Part shown: positions 56,914-64,000 of the stretch, piece after piece
Position numbering within the stretch: position 1 is the stretch's first letter
Layout: the number at the start of each line of letters is the position of its first letter
DNA from: Candidatus Nitrotoga arctica
Lineage (GTDB): Bacteria; Pseudomonadota; Gammaproteobacteria; Burkholderiales; Gallionellaceae
Direction: 5' to 3'
DNA length: 64,000 nt
Assembly: GCF_918378365.1 (NCBI RefSeq)
Contig: NZ_OU912926.1
Location: forward strand, 1,736,001 to 1,800,000
Notes under the pieces: generated by a model
What the model saw: only the letters and a program-made list of their open reading frames with translations
Told to the model about the DNA's origin: nothing
Databases searched by the model: none
Translations under genes and position numbers: made by a program

Positions 56914-58233
56914 ATGTTTTGTATATTCTTGCGACACATAGTTTTTCTTCACTTTCTCCTGTTCAGTTCAATATTACAAGCCGCCGGCATCGTTACAGCT
57001 AACGCCGATAATTATCGTGAATTGCTTTCAAGACTGGAACCCGGCGATACTCTTTTACTGCAGCCCGGCGTTTATAAAAAAGGTTTGCCTGTGCACCAAC
57101 TGCATGGGAATAAGGACAAACCCGTCATCATAATGGGCCCGACCAATGGTCCATTACCTGTTTTTTCGGCAAGACCCGGACACAATACGATCAGCATCAT
57201 TAATGCCAGCTATATAGTAATCCGTAATTTGGAACTTGACGGGCAGGGCATAGCTGTGGACGGCGTTAAATGCGAAGGAAACGCTGACTGGGCTCACCAC
57301 ATCACGCTTGAAAATCTCGTTATTAAGGGTCATGGCAATAACCAGCAAACTGTGGGCATTTCGACAAAATGTCCTGCTTGGAACTGGGTTATTCGGAATA
57401 ACATAATTTTGGGAGCCGGAACTGGAATTTATCTCGGCAACTCCGACGGAAATGCACCATTTGTGGGAGGATTGATAGAACACAATCTAATCAAGGACAC
57501 GATGGGCTACAACTTGCAAATCAAGCATCAAAATACACGACCGGAGATTCCGGGTATGCCCAGCGAGCCAAGCGTCACAATCATCCGCCACAACGTTTTT
57601 AGCAAGGAGAAAGGAGCGGCCACCGCGCCATTTGCGCGGCCTAATGTGCTCGTAGGGCACTGGCCCGTGAAAGGGAATGGATCAAAAGATACTTACGAAA
57701 TCTATGGCAACTTCTTTTATCAAAATACTACAGAAGCTCTTTTTCAGGGGGAAGGGAACATTGCCCTGTATAACAATCTTTTCGTCAATGATCATGGGGA
57801 TGCGATTCGAATTCAGCCACACAATGATATTCCACGCGCTATACATGTTTTCTACAATACTGTTATTGCCTCTGAAACCGGCGTTTCAATCATATCAGGG
57901 CAGGGCAGCGAAAATTATGTTCAACATGTTTCCGCGAATGTAATCTTTGCTTCTAACCCTATTATGGCTAAATCGCAGGAATCCAATAGCATCGGCAAAA
58001 GAGAAGATGCAGTTAATTATCTAGTGAAGCCATTTGCCCCCTTAGGCGCTATGGATCTTTACCCAAAAGTAGAAAAGATGAAATCCCAAGCGGTTGACAC
58101 CACCAATTTTCGCGTCTTTAAGGACTGGGATATAGACTTTAACGGGCGCAAGCGGAATGAGCACTCCCGTGGAGCATATGGCGGCGAGGGGATAAATTCT
58201 GGCTGGTTGCCGCAAATCGAACGCAAGCCATAA
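56914..58233 (+). CDS. Secreted right-handed beta-helix protein
   Basis: 439 residues. Signal peptide (about 1-23, ending LQAAG), then a helix of repeated short strands: LLSRLEPGDTLLLQPGVYKK, ASYIVIRNLELDGQGI, HHITLENLVIKGHG, WNWVIRNNIILGAGTGIYLG, GNIALYNNLFVNDHGDAIRI. The first part resembles chondroitinase-B/alginate-lyase-like polysaccharide lyases, but I see no sure catalytic set. May bind or cut a surface or environmental glycan. It lies after der with 174 bases between, so probably a separate unit. Confidence 0.75.
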   Translation: MFCIFLRHIVFLHFLLFSSILQAAGIVTANADNYRELLSRLEPGDTLLLQPGVYKKGLPVHQLHGNKDKPVIIMGPTNGPLPVFSARPGHNTISIINASYIVIRNLELDGQGIAVDGVKCEGNADWAHHITLENLVIKGHGNNQQTVGISTKCPAWNWVIRNNIILGAGTGIYLGNSDGNAPFVGGLIEHNLIKDTMGYNLQIKHQNTRPEIPGMPSEPSVTIIRHNVFSKEKGAATAPFARPNVLVGHWPVKGNGSKDTYEIYGNFFYQNTTEALFQGEGNIALYNNLFVNDHGDAIRIQPHNDIPRAIHVFYNTVIASETGVSIISGQGSENYVQHVSANVIFASNPIMAKSQESNSIGKREDAVNYLVKPFAPLGAMDLYPKVEKMKSQAVDTTNFRVFKDWDIDFNGRKRNEHSRGAYGGEGINSGWLPQIERKP

Positions 58234-58401
58234 TTATGGATTCTCCAAGATAGTCGTGATCTGTCGCAGATATTGCGAGAATCCACGAATTCAATTCGGA
58301 GTTAGGTACTAAATTATAATTGGAGCGGTTTTTTTACGTTAAGAATACTTGCACCAACTGGTAGCTGCTAATTGCTGTTAGATTGTGTAGCGAAACTCTT
58401 T

Positions 58402-59322
58402 TCATTTGGCAATTGTGTATCCGGATTTAAGCCGCTTGGCTTGGTACATGGCTTTGTCCGCGCTCTTAATCAAGTCGTCCGCAGATTTGCCATTTTTGGG
58501 GAAAATTGAAATCCCAATGCTTGCCCTTATTACGAGGTCGCGTGTACCTATATTGCATGGCTTTTGAATAGCTTTAATAATTTTTTTTGCGACCAATGTA
58601 GCGTCTCGAATGTTGTTAATCTCCATCAGCAAGTACAAAAATTCATCACCGCCGTGGCGGCTGACTGTATCATCAACACGAGTCGTCTCCTTGAGTCGCT
58701 GAGAGATGGTCTGCAACACAGCATCTCCTGCATCGTGCCCATACAGATCATTAATACTTTTAAATTCATCCAGATCCACAAACATGACTGCCAAATTCCA
58801 ACCGTGTCGAGTTGCTTGCGTCAAGCCATGTTCAAGTCTGTCATTAAAAAGTACGCGGTTGGGGAGGCCAGTTAAAGGATCGTGAAACGCCGCATGGCGC
58901 GCAGATTCCTCTTGTGCTTTTACCGAAATTAACTGGTGTTCTAATCTCTCCCTCTCTATAATCTCTTCCTCTAGCGCATTATTAACTGCTGTCAGTTGTT
59001 CAGCTACATCTAGCACTTTCATTTCAACTTCACCGCTTTTTTCAAGAGCTTTTTCAACCTCTGCGGGCTGATCTTGATCTGCACGCACTTGCTTAAGAGC
59101 AATGTTCACACACGACAATTCTTCGGCACACTCCACCACAACGTCCTTTATCTGTTCGCTATGAGCTAGCGTGTTAGGTAAAGAGGGGGAAATTTTGGAT
59201 TGTTTTGTCAATTGCCCAAGCTTAACTTGACCATTTTGTTTTGATTTCATGAGATTTATCATTTCAGTATTATTTATAATAATATCATTCCACACTAAGC
59301 CAATCTGTTCACTAGCACACAC
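58402..59322 (-). CDS. Diguanylate cyclase (GGDEF)
   Basis: 306 residues. An N-terminal, likely coiled-coil region (about 60-150: EVEKALEKSGEVEMKVLDVA and AVNNALEEEIIERERLE) leads to a GGDEF domain with NRVLFNDRLEHGL, the active motif GGDEF at 224-228 and an inhibitory I-site RxxD five residues earlier (RVDD). Converts two GTP to cyclic di-GMP. No membrane or sensor domain is clear, so the input is unknown. The ATG at 59250 (MKSKQNG) is a possible shorter start. Confidence 0.88.
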   Translation of the reverse strand: MCASEQIGLVWNDIIINNTEMINLMKSKQNGQVKLGQLTKQSKISPSLPNTLAHSEQIKDVVVECAEELSCVNIALKQVRADQDQPAEVEKALEKSGEVEMKVLDVAEQLTAVNNALEEEIIERERLEHQLISVKAQEESARHAAFHDPLTGLPNRVLFNDRLEHGLTQATRHGWNLAVMFVDLDEFKSINDLYGHDAGDAVLQTISQRLKETTRVDDTVSRHGGDEFLYLLMEINNIRDATLVAKKIIKAIQKPCNIGTRDLVIRASIGISIFPKNGKSADDLIKSADKAMYQAKRLKSGYTIAK

Positions 59323-59396
59323 AAGATCAAAAACAGAAGAAACAGCCCAGACACATCAGGCAGTTTTTTAGGAATATGTACTTCGCATAATGTATA

Positions 59397-59702
59397 TTAT
59401 GTCAAATTGATAATCGAATTATCAGGAAGATTAAGAAGGTTTTTTGGAGAACTTTTGAGAAGCGCATTCCAGAAACGCTCCGCCGCTTTTTGGTTTTTCA
59501 GGTTCACCATATGACGACATAAAAGCCGGATTAACTCAGCATCAACGCTTTCAATTTGGAGGCGTTTTTTTTCGGACGCAATATAGCGGTATCGCTTGCG
59601 GATTTTAACAAGATCAAAACCCCGCGCATAACGCAAATACCAGTAATGATTTCGAATGGTAGATGTCCAAGCTGGATAGCAATTAAAATTCATGAAGGTC
59701 AA
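59397..59702 (-). CDS. Hypothetical protein
   Basis: 101 residues, basic, with Trp/Tyr-rich N-terminus (MTFMNFNCYPAWTSTIRNHY) and helical remainder. No family known to me. It lies next to a DUF2971 relic on the same strand. It looks like a real protein by composition, but there is little other support. Confidence 0.4.
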   Translation of the reverse strand: MTFMNFNCYPAWTSTIRNHYWYLRYARGFDLVKIRKRYRYIASEKKRLQIESVDAELIRLLCRHMVNLKNQKAAERFWNALLKSSPKNLLNLPDNSIINLT

Positions 59703-59763
59703 CCGAAAGGAAAGGCATTGGCTATATCGGCCCCAGTCGTTTTAAATCCAGATATGATGTGTA

Positions 59764-60529
59764 ATTGACGGATCGAAACTCAACAGCAAATGTCGACTCA
59801 CTACGAGAACCCTGCCATAGCTGAACGTGTGTATTTTGCCCAGCGAGAATTAAGGCAATAATTTCACATGTTGCAAATGGCATGTCCGGCCCGAAATAGA
59901 CCCCTGTCAGTGCTTCGGCCTGATAACCATAGGGCCGTGCCCGCCTGACTATGAATAACACGCCACTCTTGCTCATATGCCCAATCAATCGCCTTAGTGC
60001 AATAGAGAGTGACTATTATTGGGTCGAAGTCTTCATCGCATAGCATATGAACAATATCAAATACAGGTATATCTTGCTTGTAAAGGACCTTCTTAAGCCC
60101 TTGGAATGGATCGGCAGAGCTCTTAAATTCTAGGCAGAATCCTTTGCAATGATCTCCGTAATGGGACCACATCAAGAGGTTATCCTTCTTCTCCGAGAAA
60201 CAAGAAACACCACGATTCAATAAAAATTTTTGAATTGCATCTTTTAAGACATTCTCACACGTGCGAATAAATATTTCCTCAAGTTTAGACGGTAAAGCCG
60301 TCTTGTACATTTGCCGAATATTATCCTCAAGATCAGGGTCCGCTAAATAATGGTCTCGAATTTTATTAATTTCGTCATTTGTTGGTTTTTTAAAGTTTGG
60401 CGTAAGTGCGCAGTCATAAGGGTCATTAAAATTCAGCGGAGAACCAAAATAGATAACTTGATTCTTTAGATTCTGAAGTGACTGTGCCGTAAAGGGCTCG
60501 TACTTATAAAGAAGCGTGGGAGGAGTCAT
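59764..60529 (-). pseudogene. DUF2971 protein with a frameshift
   Basis: From MTPPTLLYKYEPF (60529) the frame covers most of a DUF2971 protein: VIYFGSPLNFNDPYDC, FSEKKDNLLMWSHYGDHCKG, WAYEQEWRVIHSQ. Near 59945 the match moves to another frame reading PYGYQAEALTGVYFGPDMPF and on to TFAVEFRSVN, so there is a one-base shift in a GC-rich run. Left alone it ends 22 residues later at 59864. DUF2971 proteins are poorly understood but common in defence or mobile regions. The HEPN-like gene lies just upstream on the same strand and may be its partner. Confidence 0.75.
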
Positions 60530-60531
60530 AA

Positions 60532-60630
60532 ATGAAGATATGGGGCGATGATGAAATAGGGAATATCTGGATTTCTGGAACTGCCTCAAACCTTCACGAC
60601 GGACGATTTATTCAGCCTTTGCCTTTTTAA
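60532..60630 (+). CDS. 32-residue micro-ORF, inverted paralogue of 61509-61631
   Basis: ATG with GGAGG about 8 bases before it. Product MKIWGDDEIGNIWISGTASN then LHDGRFIQPLPF. It closely matches the end of the minus-strand micro-ORF on the other side of the HEPN gene; in the shared core most base changes are synonymous, which supports coding. An in-frame TAA lies directly before the ATG. Its Shine-Dalgarno overlaps the start of the DUF2971 gene on the other strand, so it may be coincidental. Function unknown. Confidence 0.45.
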   Translation: MKIWGDDEIGNIWISGTASNLHDGRFIQPLPF

Positions 60631-60635
60631 CGGTT

Positions 60636-61325
60636 TTAATTTCCATTTTTTAAATTTGGATCTTTATTTTCTACCATCATGCTGATTAACATTTTATCTG
60701 AACCCCAGACCATATATCCAGCAGCACCGAGATTCGATAGTATGCCCTTGGTCAAAAAAGTAATATGAGCAGGATCGTGTACAAGTTCATGTCTAAGCGC
60801 GAATGTATCCTTCAAACCCTGTAAGTCATCATCACTCCATTTATATATTGTTTCTGGCTTGTCTTTTCTTCGAATCTGCCGTTCTTTTAAAGAATTCCAC
60901 AAGTTTTTTTTATCTAAAAAAAGTGAGAAGACCTTTTCGATCTGTTCCGCATTCTGAAATGACTGTCCTTTGGAAACTAATTCTAATGGGTGAATATTAT
61001 GCGCATAAATATCCTGCAATTCTAAAATGTCATATTTTTGGGTATGTAATAGTTTGAGTTTTGGCTCAAAAAATTCGGGTGAGCAGAATTTGAAAATGAA
61101 ATCAAGCATGTCTCGGTAGTACACTTCAATTGCACTCACAGTTGATATGATGATGGATCGCTCAATTAAAGAGGCATATTCTGGCTGAATTCCTCCTTCT
61201 AGAAATTTAGTTCCAGCATCCATACATTGATCGAACGTTTCAAAAAAGTTATCAAATGGTTTTGCTATGCGATCTTTTCGAGTTTGTCGATTTTCACGTG
61301 CTCGAAGTATATTTAGATAATCCAT
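60636..61325 (-). CDS. HEPN-like protein
   Basis: 229 residues, mostly helical. The C-terminal ALRHELVHDP motif has the R-x4-H signature (Arg178, His183) of HEPN RNase-like domains, here in the form seen in RiboL-PSP-HEPN proteins. The upstream region includes IERSIIISTVSAIEVYYRDM, typical of the helical HEPN core. Such proteins act as RNA-cutting toxins or defence effectors. It lies 6 bases from the micro-ORF and about 105 from the DUF2971 start on its own strand. The whole locus may be a small toxin or anti-phage unit; this is inference. Confidence 0.65.
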   Translation of the reverse strand: MDYLNILRARENRQTRKDRIAKPFDNFFETFDQCMDAGTKFLEGGIQPEYASLIERSIIISTVSAIEVYYRDMLDFIFKFCSPEFFEPKLKLLHTQKYDILELQDIYAHNIHPLELVSKGQSFQNAEQIEKVFSLFLDKKNLWNSLKERQIRRKDKPETIYKWSDDDLQGLKDTFALRHELVHDPAHITFLTKGILSNLGAAGYMVWGSDKMLISMMVENKDPNLKNGN

Positions 61326-61508
61326 GAATGATAGAAGTGGTTAAAAAAATTTAATGACAGAATATTACAGCCATTTTTGAGTCTCTAGCATTAAATTAAA
61401 GGTAACTAATTCTTTACTCTTTCTGGCGGCCAGTTTCCTGTTTTTTTTTGCTGTTCGTATTTTTTGTTCTCAGATGCTTGCATATCCTTATTACCTTTAA
61501 AGTGTTTA
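61326..61508. other. Upstream region of the HEPN-like gene
   Basis: About 180 AT-rich bases that should hold the HEPN promoter. The right part up to 61785 contains the minus-strand micro-ORF at 61509-61631. No other gene seen. Confidence 0.3.
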
Positions 61509-61631
61509 TTAAAACGGGCATGGTCGCACAAACTTTCCCGCGTGAAATTGAGAAGCAGTGCCAGAAATCCATATGTTTCCTATGTCTTCGTCAGCCCATA
61601 TTTTCGCCTCAACAATTCCCTGTTCTACCAT
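61509..61631 (-). CDS. 40-residue micro-ORF, inverted paralogue of 60532-60630
   Basis: ATG with GGGAGG about 11 bases upstream. Starts MVEQGIVEAKIWADEDIGNI and ends WISGTASQFHAGKFVRPCPF. The core KIW-x-D-x-x-IGNIWISGTAS is shared with the plus-strand copy, with mostly third-position changes in between. An in-frame TGA lies upstream. I know no family. It may be the tail of a larger protein that survived twice, or a true small protein. Confidence 0.45.
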   Translation of the reverse strand: MVEQGIVEAKIWADEDIGNIWISGTASQFHAGKFVRPCPF

Positions 61632-61785
61632 TGCATCCCGAGCCTCCCTGAGCACATCAATTCAAAAAAGAAATGCAATGTAGCCAATTATTTAATAAAT
61701 ATTCGCACAGCTTAGAATTCGAATGATCTGCTTCTCTCCATAACTGTCTGATGAAAATCGACTAATGGGTTATTGTGGTTAAACA

Positions 61786-62202
61786 CTAACTCCCCCACCT
61801 GAGCCACACTCGTAACTGCCGGAAAGATTCAGCATCCAGGCTGTCCGGCAAAATAATGACGCTACGCGCTAAGTACTTCCCTTGCGGCAACACATTTAGT
61901 ACGGTAAGAAAAGGACTAACCAGACTATCGGCCAATACCCGGGCAGTCACTTGATTCCCATTGCGCGCAACCAACAGGATCATGTCTCCGTCCAGCAGTA
62001 GCGTTTTGTTAGAGGATAGCGCTAATAACCAGGCATCATGCCATACGTGATACAGCAGGCTGGTTAACACGAGCGAGGCCAGTAGTATCTTCGCCCATAA
62101 TGGCAAAGCTAATGGAACCAGAACCGCGAGCGCAGCGCCATGCGAAGCAACCAATGCGATTGTAAAATAAATGGAAGGTTGAAGATTAAATTGCCGTTGC
62201 AT
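61786..62202 (-). CDS. ygfX: YgfX/CptA-type membrane protein
   Basis: 138 residues. Two close membrane helices (about 12-32 and 36-55), then a soluble beta-rich tail (LLLDGDMILLVARNGNQVTA). It fits the YgfX (CptA) family; in E. coli it was reported to affect cell shape and is paired with SdhE, which is not next to it here. Between rluB and the accessory region. Probable role is uncertain. Confidence 0.6.
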   Translation of the reverse strand: MQRQFNLQPSIYFTIALVASHGAALAVLVPLALPLWAKILLASLVLTSLLYHVWHDAWLLALSSNKTLLLDGDMILLVARNGNQVTARVLADSLVSPFLTVLNVLPQGKYLARSVIILPDSLDAESFRQLRVWLRWGS

Positions 62203-62260
62203 GGTTACTTTTTGGCAACTCGAAATATCTTCAAGGAAAAATCAGAGCTTGGCGCCTATT

Positions 62261-63211
62261 TCAGGAGCGCACTTTATTTTTAAACGGTGTTGTGCTGCGA
62301 CGTGAGTCTGTCTTGCGATGGGGAGCGGCGCTCATGTCAGTGCCTATTTTTTTGCTTTTATGCCCTGCATCCGTAATTCCGTTATCAAATTTTTCGGCCT
62401 TGCTTCCAGTCCATGGGGCGACTTTCTCCGTAACAGGTTTCGATTCCATGCCCACCCAGTCAAGAATTTGACTCACCTCTCCTGTGCCGAGTTCTGCCAG
62501 CGTGCCGCGCTTCAAACGAGGCGGCAGATTAACGATGCCGAAGCGCACACGTATTAAACGGCTAATGGGCAAACCTAATGCCTCGAAGGTACGACGCACA
62601 ATGCGATTGCGTCCTTCCTTCAACATCAGGCGATACCAGTGGTTGTAGCCCTCCCCTCCTTCGTCGGTAAGCCTCTCGAACTTCACTGGGCCATCCTCCA
62701 AGGTGATTCCTTCCTTCACCATCAGCTCCATCTGCTCATCAGTCATACTGCCCTGCACGCGCACAGCGTATTCACGTTCTACTTCAAAACGCGGATGCAT
62801 TAGTCGGTTAGCCAGATCACCAGAGGTCGTAAAAATCAACAGCCCACTGGTATTAAAATCGAGCCGCCCAATGGCAATCCATTTCATGCCTCGCAACTTA
62901 GGTAATTTGTCGAATACGTTTGCACGCTTTTCCGGATCATCGCGACTAACAATCTCGCCTTCCTGCTTGTGATACAGCAATACACGCGGCAAATTATTGT
63001 TACTTGTTCTAATGTTAACAATACGCTTGTCGGCACGTACTACGTCATCTTCGGTCACACGCATACCCAGCGTCGCCACTTCTCCGTTCACCGTTATGCG
63101 CCCAGCGGAAATCCATTCTTCCATAGTACGACGGGAACCCAAACCGACTTGCGCCAATACCTTCTGTAAGCGCTCGCCTTGTTGTTCTGGTTGCTTTACC
63201 TGTTCGTTCAT
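62261..63211 (-). CDS. rluB: 23S rRNA pseudouridine synthase RluB
   Basis: 316 residues. N-terminal S4 RNA-binding domain ([20 protein letters not shown]), catalytic Asp in [20 protein letters not shown], and C-terminal RLIRVRFG. Makes pseudouridine near position 2605 of 23S rRNA. A low-complexity basic tail is usual. Overlaps the recR stop by four bases (ATGA). Confidence 0.92.
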   Translation of the reverse strand: MNEQVKQPEQQGERLQKVLAQVGLGSRRTMEEWISAGRITVNGEVATLGMRVTEDDVVRADKRIVNIRTSNNNLPRVLLYHKQEGEIVSRDDPEKRANVFDKLPKLRGMKWIAIGRLDFNTSGLLIFTTSGDLANRLMHPRFEVEREYAVRVQGSMTDEQMELMVKEGITLEDGPVKFERLTDEGGEGYNHWYRLMLKEGRNRIVRRTFEALGLPISRLIRVRFGIVNLPPRLKRGTLAELGTGEVSQILDWVGMESKPVTEKVAPWTGSKAEKFDNGITDAGHKSKKIGTDMSAAPHRKTDSRRSTTPFKNKVRS

Positions 63212-63807
63212 CCCGTAACCTCTCGCCTTTCCAGCACGGCTTGCGCCAGCGTACCGCTATCCACATGTTCCAGTTCGCCACCCACTGGCAGCCCACGCGC
63301 GATGCGTGACACTTTGATGCCCTGCGCACATAGCAAGATAGTAATGTAGTGTGCAGTGGCATCACCTTCGACGGTGAAATTAGTGGCGAGTATCACTTCG
63401 CATGTATTTTCCTGTGCCCGCCTAACCAGCCGTTCAAGGTGCAATTCACGCGGGCCAATGCCATCCAGTGGAGAAAGCCGTCCCATCAGCACAAAATACA
63501 TACCGCGATAGCACTGCGCCTGTTCCATCATGAGCAAGTCTGCCGGCATCTCCACTACACACAGCAGGCTAGCATCACGCTTGGGCGAACGGCATAAAGC
63601 GCAAATTTCTTCTTCGGAAAAATTATTACACTTGGCACAATGATGGATGCTTTCCACAGCGTGTCCAAGCGCCCGTGCCAGCCGCAATGCGCCTGGTTTG
63701 TCACGTTGCAACAAGTGGTATGCCATACGCTGCGCAGATTTAGGTCCAACACCGGGCAGACAGCGCAAGGCGGCTATCATTTCATCCAGACTGGAAAGCG
63801 TGTTCAT
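63208..63807 (-). CDS. recR: Recombination protein RecR
   Basis: 199 residues. Helix-hairpin-helix [17 protein letters not shown], a four-Cys zinc site ([16 protein letters not shown]) and a Toprim domain ([28 protein letters not shown]). Works with RecO/RecF in gap repair. Directly after ybaB, the normal dnaX-ybaB-recR order. Confidence 0.95.
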   Translation of the reverse strand: MNTLSSLDEMIAALRCLPGVGPKSAQRMAYHLLQRDKPGALRLARALGHAVESIHHCAKCNNFSEEEICALCRSPKRDASLLCVVEMPADLLMMEQAQCYRGMYFVLMGRLSPLDGIGPRELHLERLVRRAQENTCEVILATNFTVEGDATAHYITILLCAQGIKVSRIARGLPVGGELEHVDSGTLAQAVLERREVTG

Positions 63808-63832
63808 TCAGGTACTAAAAACATTATGGTTT

Positions 63833-64000
63833 TCAGAACGGCAAACTCATGCCGGGCGGCAGATTCATGCCCGCTGTGAAACCGCCCATTTTTTGTTGGG
63901 TCACTGCAGCAACCTGTTTCATCGCATCATTCATTGCCGCCACGATCAAATCTTCCAGCATTTCCTTATCGTCGGATAACAGGCTGTTATCCAGCATCAC
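63833..64000 (-). CDS. ybaB: YbaB/EbfC nucleoid-associated protein (5' end outside window)
   Basis: Only the last 55 codons are present: [20 protein letters not shown] then [20 protein letters not shown], stop at 63833-63835. This is the C-terminal half of YbaB, a small dimeric DNA-binding protein. Lies just upstream of recR as expected. Confidence 0.9.
   Translation of the reverse strand: MMLDNSLLSDDKEMLEDLIVAAMNDAMKQVAAVTQQKMGGFTAGMNLPPGMSLPF

Noticed and set aside
61448..61715. Plus-strand frames before ygfX
   Set aside because: They are the antisense of the micro-ORF and low-complexity sequence; no family.

Overview
The window looks like the chromosome of a betaproteobacterium, probably of the Nitrosomonadales/Gallionellaceae type. 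This is inferred from gene order and protein style only. Supporting blocks are accA-tilS, pilW-rodZ-ispG-hisS-yfgM-bamB-der, ybaB-recR-rluB, the lolC/lolD pair, an RpfE-type protein and gltX flanked by tRNAs. These housekeeping blocks have moderate GC and tight ATGA-type overlaps.

Layout. 1-8.7 kb holds exported or membrane proteins of unknown role, an OmpR/EnvZ-type two-component pair, an outer-membrane beta-barrel, a long Sel1-repeat protein and a PsiF-type protein with a frameshift. 9.0-13.5 kb is a phosphoketolase module: acetate kinase, phosphoketolase, a decayed class I aldolase and a histidine phosphatase. 13.5-23.4 kb is a GC-rich, wholly minus-strand accessory block of SDR and zinc alcohol dehydrogenases plus two PQQ sugar dehydrogenases. 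It is interspersed with truncated and chimeric gene pieces. A decayed relaxase C-terminus at 23.9-24.1 kb suggests the block came in on a mobilizable element. 24.2-34.0 kb is a complete kdpFABCDE potassium-uptake system, with kdpE frameshifted in this sequence, followed by an outer-membrane porin. A 175-bp upstream region is shared by kdpF and the porin gene, so the two appear to be co-regulated.

34-39.8 kb is core (lolDC, rpfE-like, accA, tilS). 40-47.4 kb is a junction-rich stretch with HU, an intact IS30 element, an IS30 relic, an IS1595 element with a broken transposase, a chimeric HtrA relic, tRNA-Glu, tRNA-Ala, tRNA-Val and gltX. It also has two minus-strand terminators with no gene in front of them. 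47.5-56.7 kb is core. 56.9-61.6 kb is accessory: a beta-helix protein, a diguanylate cyclase, a frameshifted DUF2971 protein and a HEPN-like protein. The HEPN gene is flanked by two inverted copies of a tiny conserved ORF. The window ends in ygfX, rluB, recR and ybaB.

The most interesting signals are the shared kdp/porin promoter region, the HEPN/DUF2971/micro-ORF locus, and the unusual density of head-to-tail chimeric gene fragments. Several genes carry single-base frameshifts. These may be real decay or consensus errors, and raw reads would settle it.
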